64,000 bases of DNA, taken from Rhodobacteraceae bacterium Araon29 (GTDB taxonomy: Bacteria; Pseudomonadota; Alphaproteobacteria; Rhodobacterales; Rhodobacteraceae). Under the pieces are notes generated by a model. That model ran no database searches. It was not told the DNA's origin and saw only the letters and a list, made by a program, of their open reading frames with translations. This document shows positions 1 to 9,075 of the stretch, piece after piece (the first letter of the stretch is position 1; the number at the start of each line of letters is the position of its first letter). The translations under genes and the position numbers were made by a program. The stretch lies in NCBI GenBank assembly GCA_039640505.1, contig CP046865.1, positions 2,409,501-2,473,500 on the forward strand, written 5' to 3'.

Positions 1-914
1 GTCAAAGATCAATCCTGAACCTGTTTCATTCCGACCCACAGCGCGACGCTTTCGTGCGCCGCGCCAATGCGATGATTTTATCGGGCGCTGACGCCGAGCT
101 TGCGGATGAGGCCCAACTGCGGCGCGAATTGCCATTTCTGGATTTCGACAATGCGCGCTTTCCAATCAAGGGCGGGCTCTACCAACGACGTGGAGGAACA
201 GTCCGCCATGATGCGGTGGCTTGGGGCTATGCGCGCGGCGCAGACAGCCGAGGCGTCGACATTATTCAAAATTGCGAAGTGACCGGATTTGATATTGAAA
301 ACGGTGTCTGCACGGGCGTTCAATCTTCAAAAGGCAGCATTCGCGCGAAAAAGGTCGCGGTCTGCGTTGCCGGTTCTTCTAGCCGCGTGATGTCACTCGC
401 CGGTATGCGCCTGCCTATTGAAAGCCATGTTCTGCAGGCTTTCGTCACCGAAGGCCTTAAACCAACACTTCCCGGCGTGATCACCTTCGGGGCGGGCCAT
501 TTTTATGTCAGCCAGTCTGACAAAGGCGGTTTGGTGTTCGGCGGTGATATCGACGGCTACAACACCTATGCCCAGCGCGGCAATCTGCCCGTGGTCGAAG
601 ATGTCGCCGAAGGCGGCATGGCAATCATGCCGATGATCGGCCGTGCGCGGCTGCTGCGCAGCTGGGGCGGCATCATGGATATGTCGATGGATGGATCACC
701 CTTTATCGATAGAACCCATATTGACGGGCTCTATTTCAATGGCGGCTGGTGCTATGGCGGGTTCAAAGCAACCCCTGCCAGCGGCTATTGCTATGCCCAT
801 TTGCTTGCCAATGACACCCCGCACCCGGTGGCTACAGAAATGCGGCTTGATCGGTTTAAACGCGGTCACATTATTGACGAAAAAGGACAGGGCAATCAGC
901 CCAACTTGCACTGA
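1..914 (+). CDS. mgdA: N-methylglutamate dehydrogenase subunit A (SoxB-like), 5' partial
   Basis: The reading frame is open through the left edge; about 304 residues remain, and roughly 100 N-terminal residues, including the dinucleotide-binding Rossmann motif, lie outside the window. It resembles the beta subunit of heterotetrameric sarcosine oxidase: the visible start has an ILNLFHSD segment and the VRHDAVAWGYAR segment contains the His that carries covalent FMN in that family. With mgdBCD and the mgs/gmaS genes nearby, the enzyme is best read as N-methylglutamate dehydrogenase, which oxidises N-methylglutamate to glutamate with transfer of the C1 unit to tetrahydrofolate. True sarcosine oxidase is the main alternative; the neighbouring gmaS-mgs cluster argues for MgdA. 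Confidence 0.85.
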   Translation, partial: QRSILNLFHSDPQRDAFVRRANAMILSGADAELADEAQLRRELPFLDFDNARFPIKGGLYQRRGGTVRHDAVAWGYARGADSRGVDIIQNCEVTGFDIENGVCTGVQSSKGSIRAKKVAVCVAGSSSRVMSLAGMRLPIESHVLQAFVTEGLKPTLPGVITFGAGHFYVSQSDKGGLVFGGDIDGYNTYAQRGNLPVVEDVAEGGMAIMPMIGRARLLRSWGGIMDMSMDGSPFIDRTHIDGLYFNGGWCYGGFKATPASGYCYAHLLANDTPHPVATEMRLDRFKRGHIIDEKGQGNQPNLH

Positions 915-915
915 C

Positions 916-1008
916 ATGATGAGATATCAGCCCATAAACCCTAGCGATGAACCCGCCATCCAGCAGAATTTGGCCCGGCGGCTGCATCTGCTGCAGAGGA
1001 TAGCCTGA
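916..1008 (+). CDS. Possible 30-residue ORF bridging mgdA and mgdB
   Basis: An ATG-ATG pair begins one base after the mgdA stop, and the 30-codon frame ends in a TGA that overlaps the mgdB ATG (TGATG). The product would be MMRYQPINPS followed by a short basic helix-like tail ending in HLLQRIA. No family is recognised. It could be a small protein, a translational-coupling leader that carries ribosomes from mgdA to mgdB, or chance. No strong Shine-Dalgarno lies in front of it, but one is unnecessary if ribosomes reinitiate after mgdA. Confidence 0.3.
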   Translation: MMRYQPINPSDEPAIQQNLARRLHLLQRIA

Positions 1009-1295
1009 TGATTATAAATCACCCTCTTCTAGGCCCCAGAGATGCCGCTGAATTTGTGTATCTAGGCGACGCGGCTTTAATGGACCGACCTGATCCCGAG
1101 GCAGAAGACGCCGCAGAGCAGTTTTATGAATACGGCTATCTGCGCGACAATCCCGCAGGTGAGCACCAAGAGCTTTGGTATCACGAACAAGGCGATCGGT
1201 CTTGGCTCGTGGTCACCAGAGACACTCTTACCCATGAAATTACCAGTGTTAAACTGGCCCGCGATGAGGCCAAAAAGCGGGGACGCGACAAATGA
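1008..1295 (+). CDS. mgdB: N-methylglutamate dehydrogenase subunit B (SoxD-like)
   Basis: This 95-residue protein matches the size and position of the sarcosine oxidase delta subunit. The family's typical N-terminus carries a CPxCG-type zinc site before a GPRDxxEF motif. Here the GPRDAAEF motif is present, but the preceding residues are NHPLL, so the cysteine ligands are missing. The gene starts by TGATG overlap with the upstream mini-ORF and ends by ATGA overlap with mgdC, so translation is probably coupled. The predicted role is a structural subunit of the NMG dehydrogenase heterotetramer in the cytoplasm. Confidence 0.8.
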   Translation: MIINHPLLGPRDAAEFVYLGDAALMDRPDPEAEDAAEQFYEYGYLRDNPAGEHQELWYHEQGDRSWLVVTRDTLTHEITSVKLARDEAKKRGRDK

Positions 1296-4243
1296 GCCAG
1301 CAAACCCATCGGATCAGCGGCGGGCTGATCGACAGATCAAGCACAATCGGCTTTACTTTTAACGGCAAACCAATGCAGGGCCATCCCGGGGACACATTGG
1401 CATCGGCGCTGCTTGCCAATGGTCAACGCCTCGTCGGCCGCGGCTTTAAATACCACAGACCCCGGGGCATCTTTACCGCCGGATCAGAAGAGCCGAACGC
1501 CTTGGTTCAATTGCGCTCGGGCCCCCACCAAGAACCCAACACGCGGGCCACTGTGACCGAATTGTTTGACGGGCTCACAGCCACCAGTCAAAACCACCGC
1601 GGGCCGCTTGAATTTGATTTTATGGCCGTCACAGACCTGCTGTCCCCTTTCTTAAGTGCCGGTTTTTATTATAAAACCTTCATGTGGCCCAAGGCCTTTT
1701 GGGAAAAAATCTACGAACCTATTATTCGCAGTTCAGCCGGGCTAGGCAGTCTTTCCATGCAAGAAGATCCGGATACCTATGACAAGGGTTTCTTGCACTG
1801 TGATCTTTTGGTGATCGGTGCGGGGCCTGCTGGTCTTGCCGCAGCGCTGACCGCGGCCCGCAGCGGTGCGCAGGTCATTCTGGCTGATGAAGATTATCGC
1901 GCAGGCGGCCGCCTAAACGCCGAGACCTATGACATAGACGGCATTTCTGGCAGCGATTGGGCGGCGCAAACGCTGGCCGAATTAAGCGCGATGGATAATG
2001 TGCGTGTGATGGTCCGTACGACGGTTTACGGCGCCTATGATCATGGTGTCTATGGCGCGCTTGAGCGCTGCACCGATCATTTGGCAAGCTCGGATGGCAA
2101 GCCGCGGCAAATTTTGTGGCGGATTTACTCGAAACGCGCCCTGCTGACCGCGGGCGCAACCGAGCGGCCGATTGCCTTTGGCAATAATGACCGGCCGGGC
2201 ATTATGCTGGCGGGCGCTGTGCGCACCTATGTCAACCGCTATGGGGTAACCCCCGGCAAACAGGTTGCAATCTTTACCAATAATGACGACGGATGGCGCA
2301 CCGCGACAGATTTGGCAGCCAAGGGGGTTGATATCAGCGCAGTGATAGATGCGCGCGATATCGAGCCGCCTGCCTCAGTTGCCGGTGCGGCAGTCTATAT
2401 GGGCAGCAGCGTTGTCGACACCGCAGGCCGCAAAGGGCTCAACTCAATCACTTTGGCCTCTGGCGAAAGGATTGAAAGCGATTGTCTGGCTGTATCGGGG
2501 GGCTGGAATCCAAATGTACATCTGACCTGTCACCAGCGCGGCAAACCGCAATGGCGCGATGAAATTAACGCCTTTGTTCCCGGCGGCACATTGCCAGCAG
2601 GTATGCGTGTGGCAGGCGCCGCCAATGGCGCCCTGTCCTTGGGCGCGGCACTGCGGGACGGCACCGATTGCGCCTTAAGCCTTCTGGCTGATGTGGGCAT
2701 CAAAAGCAAAGCCTCCAAAGCGCCCACTGCCAGCGATGAAGCCCACCGCAGCAGCGCCTATTGGCATGTGCCCGAAAGCCGCGCGCGCGCGTGGCTGGAT
2801 ATGCAAAATGATGTCACCGTCAAGGATATCAAGCAGTCCTATAAAGAGGGTTTTCGCTCGGTTGAACATCTTAAGCGTTACACCACCTTGGGCATGGCCA
2901 CAGATCAGGGCAAAACATCCAATATTCCAGCCCTGGCCATTATGGCCGAATGCACCGGCAAAACCATTCCCGAAACCGGAACGACAATCTTTCGCCCCCC
3001 CTATACGCCCATTCCAATGGGGGCTTTGGCAGGCCGCGCGCGCGGCATAGATTTTCGCCCTTACCGTCTAACCCCAAGCCATAAATGGGCAGAAAACAAT
3101 GGGGCGACCTTTGTGGAAACCGGCAATTGGCTGCGTGCGCAATGGTTTGCGCGACCTGGCGAAAAAGGCTGGCGTGACAGCGTAGACCGTGAGGTCGAAA
3201 TGACCCGCGCCTCGGTTGGCATTTGCGATGTGACCACGCTTGGAAAAATTGACATTCAGGGCAAGGACGCGGCTGAGTTTCTTAATCATGTCTATACCAA
3301 CGCGTTTTTGAAATTGCCGGTTGGCAAAGTGCGCTATGGGTTGATGCTGCGTGAAGACGGCATTGCCTATGATGATGGGACCACCGCGCGGCTTGGTGAA
3401 AACCATTTTGTGATGACCACCACCACTGCGAATGCGGTGCTTGTGTTCCGCCGGCTTGAATTTGCCCGCCAATGCCTATGGCCGGGACTTGATGTGCATC
3501 TAATATCAACCACGGATGGATGGGCGCAGTTTGCCGTGGCCGGGCCCAATTCACGCAATCTTTTAAGCAAGGTTGTGGATGCGCCTTTTGACCTTTCTAG
3601 TGAAGCCTTTCCCTTTATGGCCTGTAGCGAGCTGACCATTTGCGGCGGCACCCCTGCGCGGCTCTTTCGGATATCGTTCTCAGGCGAGATGGCTTATGAG
3701 ATTGCCGTGCCCGCGCGGTTTGGCAATGCCATGATGGGCGTTCTGATGGAGGCCGGCAAAGAATACAATGCCGTCCCCTATGGCACCGAGGCCTTGGGTG
3801 TAATGCGTATTGAAAAAGGGCATGCTGCCGGCAATGAGCTCAATGGCCAAACCACCGCCCTGAACTTGGGGCTTGGCGGGTTTGTCAGCAAGAAAAAGGA
3901 CTGTATCGGCAAAACCCTGTCACAGCGCCCCGAGCTAAATCGCGATGACGCCATACGTCTTGTGGGCTTTAAGCCGGTGGATCGTAGCCAGCCTCTGCTT
4001 GCAGGATCACATTTCATCACCAAAGGCGAGACCGCAAATATGGCGAACGATCAAGGCTGGATGACATCGGTCGCCTATTCCCCCACATTCGGGCATTCCA
4101 TCGGGCTTGGATTTATCAAGCGCGGCCATGAGCGCAAGGGCGAAATCATAAGAGTGGTCAATCCGGCACGCAGTATCGAGGTGGAAGCCGAAATTGTATC
4201 ACCGCACTTCTATGATCCCGAAGGAGGGCTGCAACGTGGGTGA
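1292..4243 (+). CDS. mgdC: N-methylglutamate dehydrogenase subunit C (SoxA-like)
   Basis: This 983-residue large subunit has the alpha-subunit architecture of sarcosine oxidase. An N-terminal 2Fe-2S-like/SoxA-A3 domain is followed by a Rossmann fold with GAGPAG near residues 175-180 (NAD/FAD binding). A GcvT-like aminomethyltransferase domain runs from about residue 590 to the end; it should bind tetrahydrofolate and form 5,10-methylene-THF from the released methyl carbon. The gene overlaps mgdB by 4 bp and the next gene by 8 bp. Length and domain order are those of a complete protein. The assignment to N-methylglutamate rather than sarcosine rests on context. Confidence 0.87.
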   Translation: MSQQTHRISGGLIDRSSTIGFTFNGKPMQGHPGDTLASALLANGQRLVGRGFKYHRPRGIFTAGSEEPNALVQLRSGPHQEPNTRATVTELFDGLTATSQNHRGPLEFDFMAVTDLLSPFLSAGFYYKTFMWPKAFWEKIYEPIIRSSAGLGSLSMQEDPDTYDKGFLHCDLLVIGAGPAGLAAALTAARSGAQVILADEDYRAGGRLNAETYDIDGISGSDWAAQTLAELSAMDNVRVMVRTTVYGAYDHGVYGALERCTDHLASSDGKPRQILWRIYSKRALLTAGATERPIAFGNNDRPGIMLAGAVRTYVNRYGVTPGKQVAIFTNNDDGWRTATDLAAKGVDISAVIDARDIEPPASVAGAAVYMGSSVVDTAGRKGLNSITLASGERIESDCLAVSGGWNPNVHLTCHQRGKPQWRDEINAFVPGGTLPAGMRVAGAANGALSLGAALRDGTDCALSLLADVGIKSKASKAPTASDEAHRSSAYWHVPESRARAWLDMQNDVTVKDIKQSYKEGFRSVEHLKRYTTLGMATDQGKTSNIPALAIMAECTGKTIPETGTTIFRPPYTPIPMGALAGRARGIDFRPYRLTPSHKWAENNGATFVETGNWLRAQWFARPGEKGWRDSVDREVEMTRASVGICDVTTLGKIDIQGKDAAEFLNHVYTNAFLKLPVGKVRYGLMLREDGIAYDDGTTARLGENHFVMTTTTANAVLVFRRLEFARQCLWPGLDVHLISTTDGWAQFAVAGPNSRNLLSKVVDAPFDLSSEAFPFMACSELTICGGTPARLFRISFSGEMAYEIAVPARFGNAMMGVLMEAGKEYNAVPYGTEALGVMRIEKGHAAGNELNGQTTALNLGLGGFVSKKKDCIGKTLSQRPELNRDDAIRLVGFKPVDRSQPLLAGSHFITKGETANMANDQGWMTSVAYSPTFGHSIGLGFIKRGHERKGEIIRVVNPARSIEVEAEIVSPHFYDPEGGLQRG

Positions 4244-4811
4244 CTATGTTTTAACAGCAGAGCCGTTCCTTGGGCGCTATGAGCGCAGCTATGAGGCCGT
4301 CAAACTGCGTGAAATTTATGATGTTGCTGTGGTTTCTGCGGCCATTCCATTGGGCAAAGAAACAGCATCCCAAAAATCTATCAAAACAGCCTTTGGGGTA
4401 ACCATGCCCAAAGTAGGTAGGTCAGCACTTTCTAAAGATGAGAACATGCGACTGGTTCGGCTGGGCATTGATCAGCTATTCATCATGTTCCCACGCGCCC
4501 AGAAAGACGCAGGCGCTGAGCCCCATACCGCTAAGATTTTGGGCGGAGGTTTTTACACAACAGACCAAAGTGACGTCTGGGTGACGCTTGAGCTATCCGG
4601 GGCGGGTGCAAGACGCGCGCTGGAACGCATTTGTCCGCTTGATTTAATGCCCGAATCCTTTGGCATTGGCGCAGCGGCACGCACCACGATGGAGCATCTC
4701 GGCACAATCATAATTCGAAACGACGCAGACAGCTTTTTGCTTATGTCAGCCAGTTCCTCAGCACAGTCATTTTTACACGCGCTTGAAACGTCGATCATAA
4801 ATACGGCCTGA
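4236..4811 (+). CDS. mgdD: N-methylglutamate dehydrogenase subunit D (SoxG-like)
   Basis: This is a SoxG-type gamma subunit of about 191 residues. The start chosen is the GTG at 4236, because an AAGGAGG ribosome-binding site at 4221-4227 sits 8 bases upstream; a longer frame from 4194 would place that site inside the coding region. The start lies inside the end of mgdC, so the two are translationally coupled. The gamma subunit is related to the folate-binding aminomethyltransferase fold and completes the MgdABCD complex. It ends the operon before the GlxA-type regulator. Confidence 0.82.
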   Translation: MGDYVLTAEPFLGRYERSYEAVKLREIYDVAVVSAAIPLGKETASQKSIKTAFGVTMPKVGRSALSKDENMRLVRLGIDQLFIMFPRAQKDAGAEPHTAKILGGGFYTTDQSDVWVTLELSGAGARRALERICPLDLMPESFGIGAAARTTMEHLGTIIIRNDADSFLLMSASSSAQSFLHALETSIINTA

Positions 4812-4867
4812 GCCGGGCGCTTGGCTTTGGTTTTGCCATAAAGCGCCCCTAATTTGGAGAATGCAAA

Positions 4868-5860
4868 ATGTATTTGGAAACGCTTGATCGCAGCTCTGAT
4901 CTTGGCAATGAGCCTTTGAACGCAACCCGCAGTTTGACCACAGATTTTGTTTTTCTGACCCAAGCGGTTTCGAGCAGTTTCGTCACTGAAAACTGTATCG
5001 ACGTGTTGCGAACAGCTAATCAGCTCATTGGCAAGGATAAATATAGCTGGTCCCATCACGTCGGAGTTCCATCAAAAGACACCAACTCACTTTGTGGTCC
5101 GCATCAGACATTTATACTTGTTGGCGGCACCCATGAACCCTGGCTTATGACACCCGACCAACTGAGCCGCATCAAACCCGCCATTCGGAGTGCGGCCCGT
5201 GTTGGCATTATAGGCGCTGGAGTGTTTGTATTGCTTTCAGCTGGCGTCTTGAAAACGCAGCGGGCGGCAATACACCCGCAATTTAAATTTAGTGCGCGCG
5301 AAAGTGGCTATCTGGCTGATTTTCATTCCGGAACAACCTGTCACCATAAAACGTTAAGCAGCGCGATTAGTTCAGTTGCCGCGATAAATATGCTTGTTGA
5401 GCTCATTGGAGCGCATGAGGGTGGATATACCGAAAATGCCCTACGTGAACACTTAGGGCTTACGGCGCCAGCGGAAAAAACCCAATCTAAGCAGCATTGG
5501 CGCTATAAGCGGCTTGCCGAAGGGAACAGGGCGGTCTGCGAAGCCTTAGATATCATGCTGGACCATCTAGAAGACACACTGACCGTCGGCCAAGTGGCCC
5601 ATATCATGGGCGTATCCGCACGGCGGCTAGAGCGCAGTTTTGGTGATAAGCTGGGCCGCTCGCCACTCTATGTCTATCGTGATCTACGGCTTGAACGGGC
5701 CCATGCGTTGCTTGAACAAACAGCTCTGCCAATTTCGGAAATTTCGCTTGCCTGCGGCTTTTCCACCACCGCGCTTTTAGCAAAATGGTATCGCCAAAAA
5801 TTTGGTGCGCTTCCAGCCGATACGCGTAAGGCTGCCTTTATTGGAAAATACGCAGCCTAG
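4868..5860 (+). CDS. GlxA-family AraC-type transcriptional regulator
   Basis: A 330-residue protein with an N-terminal DJ-1/PfpI-like sensor domain (about residues 30-190) and a C-terminal double helix-turn-helix AraC domain (about 220-325), seen in the VAHIMGVSARRLERSF and ISLACGFST segments. Regulators of this GlxA class often control catabolism of quaternary and methylated amines (GbdR and CdhR are examples). It lies 56 bases after mgdD on the same strand, with a TTGGAGA-like ribosome site, and faces tmm tail to tail. The likely targets are mgd, tmm, amt or mgs; that is inferred from position. A second GlxA-type regulator sits at 23493. Confidence 0.85.
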   Translation: MYLETLDRSSDLGNEPLNATRSLTTDFVFLTQAVSSSFVTENCIDVLRTANQLIGKDKYSWSHHVGVPSKDTNSLCGPHQTFILVGGTHEPWLMTPDQLSRIKPAIRSAARVGIIGAGVFVLLSAGVLKTQRAAIHPQFKFSARESGYLADFHSGTTCHHKTLSSAISSVAAINMLVELIGAHEGGYTENALREHLGLTAPAEKTQSKQHWRYKRLAEGNRAVCEALDIMLDHLEDTLTVGQVAHIMGVSARRLERSFGDKLGRSPLYVYRDLRLERAHALLEQTALPISEISLACGFSTTALLAKWYRQKFGALPADTRKAAFIGKYAA

Positions 5861-5868
5861 GATGATTT

Positions 5869-5893
5869 GGGCAGGGTTGCATCCCCCCTGCCC
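5869..5893. terminator. Hairpin between convergent regulator and tmm
   Basis: GGGCAGGG at 5869-5876 pairs perfectly with CCCTGCCC at 5886-5893 across a 9-base loop, in the 50-base gap between two convergent genes. No T-run follows on either strand, so it is a candidate bidirectional terminator or transcript-end stabiliser and not a canonical intrinsic terminator. Confidence 0.5.
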
Positions 5894-5910
5894 CTATCCA
5901 AGCTCTGGGC

Positions 5911-7254
5911 CTAATTCTGCAAATATACTTCTAAGGTATCATCCAATGCATCTTTCCACGGGGTATGATGTATCGGGGCCATTGTGCCAGTAATGACCGA
6001 CTTATAGGCATTGTCTCGGAACGACATGATATTGACCGACTTGTGGTTTTTCCATTGATAGAAAGCCTCACAAGCGCCATCCACATCGAAATTAGGATAA
6101 TCTGTTTCTGCGACCAACTCTTTGACGTAATCCCCCTGATACTTAATCGCGTATTTTGTATCGTCACTGGCTTCTTCACGGGTTTCACGCTCGGCCACAT
6201 CAGCCATAAGCGCCGCCTTATCTGATGGAATTTCGATTTTGCCCATCATCACATCTCGCGCCCACCACGCTTGGGCATCAAACATATTAAAGGTAAACCA
6301 TTGATCCTGCATGCCTAGGTAAAAGAGGTTAGGATTATGCACCCAAGCCATGCCCTTATAAAGATCTGCTGCTGCAAGACGGTTGACGGTTTTGAGACGA
6401 AGATCGTCAGGCAAAAACGGGAAATGATGCTTATATCCGGTGCATAGGATAATTGCATCGACCTCTTTTTGGGAACCGTCTTTGAAATGGGCCGTTTTTC
6501 CATCGACTTTCAGTAGCGCCGGTACTTCTTGCCAGTTGTCTGGCCAATCAAACCCCATCGGGGCAGTGCGATGCGCAACAGTGACCGACTTGCAACCGTA
6601 TTTCCAGCACTGCGACCCGATATCCTCAGCTGAATAGCTGGTGCCAAGGATCAAGATATCTTTCTCAGCAAATTCGCGTGCATCCCGAAAATCATGGGCG
6701 TGCAATATGCGTCCGTTAAAGCTTTCAAAGCCCTCATAATGCGGCACATTCGGGGTGGAGAAGTGCCCGCTTGCCACCACTACGTGATCAAATTCTTCGC
6801 TGTAACAGCTGTCCGAGTTGTGATCATGTACCGTAACAGTAAATTGCGCAGTGTCAGGGTCGTAACTGACCCAGCGCACCACAGTTGAAAACCGGATCCA
6901 TTTACGTACATCGGCTTTTGCAACGCGGCCTTCTATATAATCGAACAAAACTGCGCGCGGCGGATAGGAAGCGATCTGACGCCCGAAGTGTTCTTCAAAG
7001 GAATAATCGGCAAACTCAAGCCCCTCTTTGGGACCGTTTGACCAAAGGTACCGGTACATCGAGCCATGGCAGGGTTCGCCGTTTTCATCCACCCCAGTGC
7101 GCCAGTCATAATTCCACAAACCGCCCCAATCGGACTGTTTTTCAAAACAAACAATGTCCGGAATGTCTGCGCCTTTTGAGGCAGCAGATTGAAACGCTCT
7201 AAGCTGCGCCAGTCCTGACGGACCAGCACCAATAACAGCCACTCTTTTATCCAT
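5911..7254 (-). CDS. tmm: Trimethylamine monooxygenase
   Basis: A 447-residue flavin monooxygenase that uses NADPH and O2 to oxidise trimethylamine to trimethylamine N-oxide; bacterial Tmm is also known to oxidise dimethyl sulfide. The N-terminal FAD motif is VIGAGPSG, the FMO fingerprint is seen in [11 protein letters not shown], and the NADPH-binding motif is [13 protein letters not shown], which is typical of the Tmm subgroup. A GGGAGAA ribosome site precedes the ATG at 7254. It diverges from amt across a 407-base AT-rich region. TMAO demethylase (tdm), normally the next step, is not in the window. Confidence 0.92.
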   Translation of the reverse strand: MDKRVAVIGAGPSGLAQLRAFQSAASKGADIPDIVCFEKQSDWGGLWNYDWRTGVDENGEPCHGSMYRYLWSNGPKEGLEFADYSFEEHFGRQIASYPPRAVLFDYIEGRVAKADVRKWIRFSTVVRWVSYDPDTAQFTVTVHDHNSDSCYSEEFDHVVVASGHFSTPNVPHYEGFESFNGRILHAHDFRDAREFAEKDILILGTSYSAEDIGSQCWKYGCKSVTVAHRTAPMGFDWPDNWQEVPALLKVDGKTAHFKDGSQKEVDAIILCTGYKHHFPFLPDDLRLKTVNRLAAADLYKGMAWVHNPNLFYLGMQDQWFTFNMFDAQAWWARDVMMGKIEIPSDKAALMADVAERETREEASDDTKYAIKYQGDYVKELVAETDYPNFDVDGACEAFYQWKNHKSVNIMSFRDNAYKSVITGTMAPIHHTPWKDALDDTLEVYLQN

Positions 7255-7661
7255 GAATTTCTCCCATTAAGCGGACATTTTGTTGTCCTTTTTCTTGTAC
7301 TATTTGGAAGTGCTTTGTGAATTCAGTCAATCATTTAATACGCAAACTAAGCATTCTCGAAACCATAAAAACTTAAAGATTAATCTATGTGACCCAATTT
7401 TGTACCAATATATCCTTTAGGTGGTGTTATTTTTCTACAATATTCTTTTTGGAATATTTATCCCAATCTACAATTGGTTAGCATCAATTTCTTTACTAAT
7501 TTAAACAAATTTGTTAAATTCAAAATTATTTTTATATACCAATTTAGATCCAATTATTCCTTTTTCTACATTTTCCTTTGCATGAAAAAATAAAACATGC
7601 TCTGCTGAGATCAGCACTAAATTGTGCCAACAACAAAAAATCAACTTGGAGGACTCACATA
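7255..7661. promoter_or_regulatory. AT-rich divergent promoter region between tmm and amt
   Basis: No gene is seen here. The stretch is strikingly AT-rich and should hold the promoters of both tmm (leftward) and amt (rightward). It carries the paired CCAAT repeat listed separately, a CCAAT-N5-ATTGG inverted element at 7463-7477, and a 12-bp palindrome AACAAATTTGTT at 7504-7515. No clear NtrC site or sigma-54 promoter was found by eye. Confidence 0.6.
7394..7563 (+). repeat. Two 25-bp direct repeats, each with CCAAT twice at 11-bp spacing
   Basis: Copy 1 is 7394-7418 and copy 2 is 7539-7563. Each has CCAAT, then a second CCAAT starting exactly 11 bases later (7394/7405 and 7539/7550), then TCCTTT. 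The copies agree at 19 of 25 positions. Tandem half-sites one helical turn apart, present twice between divergent genes, are what one expects of sites for a dimeric regulator such as the GlxA/AraC protein encoded next to tmm. Confidence 0.5.
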
Positions 7662-9050
7662 GTGGAAGAACAAATCGCAGAGCTGGCCGCTCAGGTGGCA
7701 GCGCTAGAGGCGAGCGCGGGTGTGACCAACACCATGTTTGCCGAAACCTATTATTACTTGACCATACCCCTGATGATCATCATACACGCCGGGTTTCTGG
7801 CCTATGAAATGGGCGCATCGCGGATGAAGAATGTATTGTCATCCGGCGTCAAAAATATTCTGGCTTTTGCCTTTATGATCCCAACCTTCTACTTCTTTGG
7901 CTGGTGGATCTATTGGGCCTTTCCCACAGGCATAACACTTTCGGCCGGTGCAGCTGGCATATCCGGCGCCGAATATGCATCAGCGATTGCATTTGGTTGG
8001 GGTGAAAGCGCTCAGTATATGGGGCCAAATATTGCAGATCAGGCTTCCGGTGTCTTCTTTGGCGCATTTGCCCTTTTCGCCTGTACAACGGCCTCGATTA
8101 TGTCCGGTGCGGTCATTGAACGTATTCAAACTGTTGGTTTCACTATTTTGGCCATCGTTCTTGGCTCGTTCGCATGGGTTGTTGCAGCGGCCTGGGGCTG
8201 GCACGCAGATGGCTGGATGGTCACCATGTTTGGTCTTCACGATTTCGGAGCAGCAGGACTTGTCCACGCGGTCGCCGGCTTCTTTGCCCTTGGTATATTG
8301 GTCAATCTTGGACCACGGATCGGCAAATTCAATGCTGACGGTACTGCCAATCATATCGGCGGACATAATATGCCCCTGACCGTTACCGGTTTGATGCTGA
8401 TTATCGTTGGCTTCTGGGGTTTCTTGATGGCTTGTGTGATTGTACCCGGCGAAGGCTTTTCATGGTATGAAGCCGCACCAGCAACGATTTACGGCACGCC
8501 GATCACCCTATCAGCGCTTGCCTTTAACATCTTGATGGGTATTTCAGGCGGTATCATTGGCGCTTGGATATACACAAAAGATCCGTTCTGGATGATGTCA
8601 GGTGCGCTTGCAGGGATCATCTCTGTGGCATCAGGTTTGGATATCTACTTCCCAGGCTTGGCCTTTATCATTGCCTTTGGTGCAGGTGTAATCCTTCAAC
8701 CCTGTGCAGTCTGGCTTGAAAAACGCGGCATTGATGATGCGGTTGGCGCAGTAACAGTGCACGGCACTATCGGTCTTTATGGATTGATCGCGCTGGGCAT
8801 TTTTGCATCGGGCTACCCTGCTCTTCAAGGCGAGGGCGCTCCGACCATCAGTCTGGTTGGCCAGATTGTTGGCGCGGTTGTCTTCTTCCTGCTCGGCTTT
8901 GTACCCGGCTATGTCGTGTCGTTCATCTTGAACATGTTGGGCATGCTGCGCACACCTGAAGCGGCTGAAAAAGCGGGGCTTGATCCAACCAAAGTACCTG
9001 CACAGGCCTATCCAGAGGGCATTTCAGCCTCACCTGCGGCAAGCAGTTAA
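7662..9050 (+). CDS. amt: Ammonium transporter (Amt family)
   Basis: An inner-membrane ammonium/methylammonium channel of about 462 residues. The start is GTG at 7662, preceded by TTGGAGGA; the longer frame from a TTG at 7578 has no comparable site. After an acidic, alanine-rich N-terminal stretch it shows the usual series of Amt helices. The conserved pore pattern Asp...His is seen in DFGAAGLVH (about residues 193-201) and the second pore His in HGTIGLYG (about 366). It lies between tmm and mgsABC-gmaS, so it probably takes up ammonium or methylamine, or recaptures ammonium lost in N-methylglutamate metabolism. No glnK is adjacent. Confidence 0.92.
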   Translation: MEEQIAELAAQVAALEASAGVTNTMFAETYYYLTIPLMIIIHAGFLAYEMGASRMKNVLSSGVKNILAFAFMIPTFYFFGWWIYWAFPTGITLSAGAAGISGAEYASAIAFGWGESAQYMGPNIADQASGVFFGAFALFACTTASIMSGAVIERIQTVGFTILAIVLGSFAWVVAAAWGWHADGWMVTMFGLHDFGAAGLVHAVAGFFALGILVNLGPRIGKFNADGTANHIGGHNMPLTVTGLMLIIVGFWGFLMACVIVPGEGFSWYEAAPATIYGTPITLSALAFNILMGISGGIIGAWIYTKDPFWMMSGALAGIISVASGLDIYFPGLAFIIAFGAGVILQPCAVWLEKRGIDDAVGAVTVHGTIGLYGLIALGIFASGYPALQGEGAPTISLVGQIVGAVVFFLLGFVPGYVVSFILNMLGMLRTPEAAEKAGLDPTKVPAQAYPEGISASPAASS

Positions 9051-9075
9051 TCTAACCAAATAAAGGAGAACTGAT

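Noticed and set aside
7504-7515. 12-bp palindrome AACAAATTTGTT as a separate operator
   Set aside because: In such AT-rich DNA a palindrome of this length is weak evidence by itself; it is noted only as part of the regulatory region.
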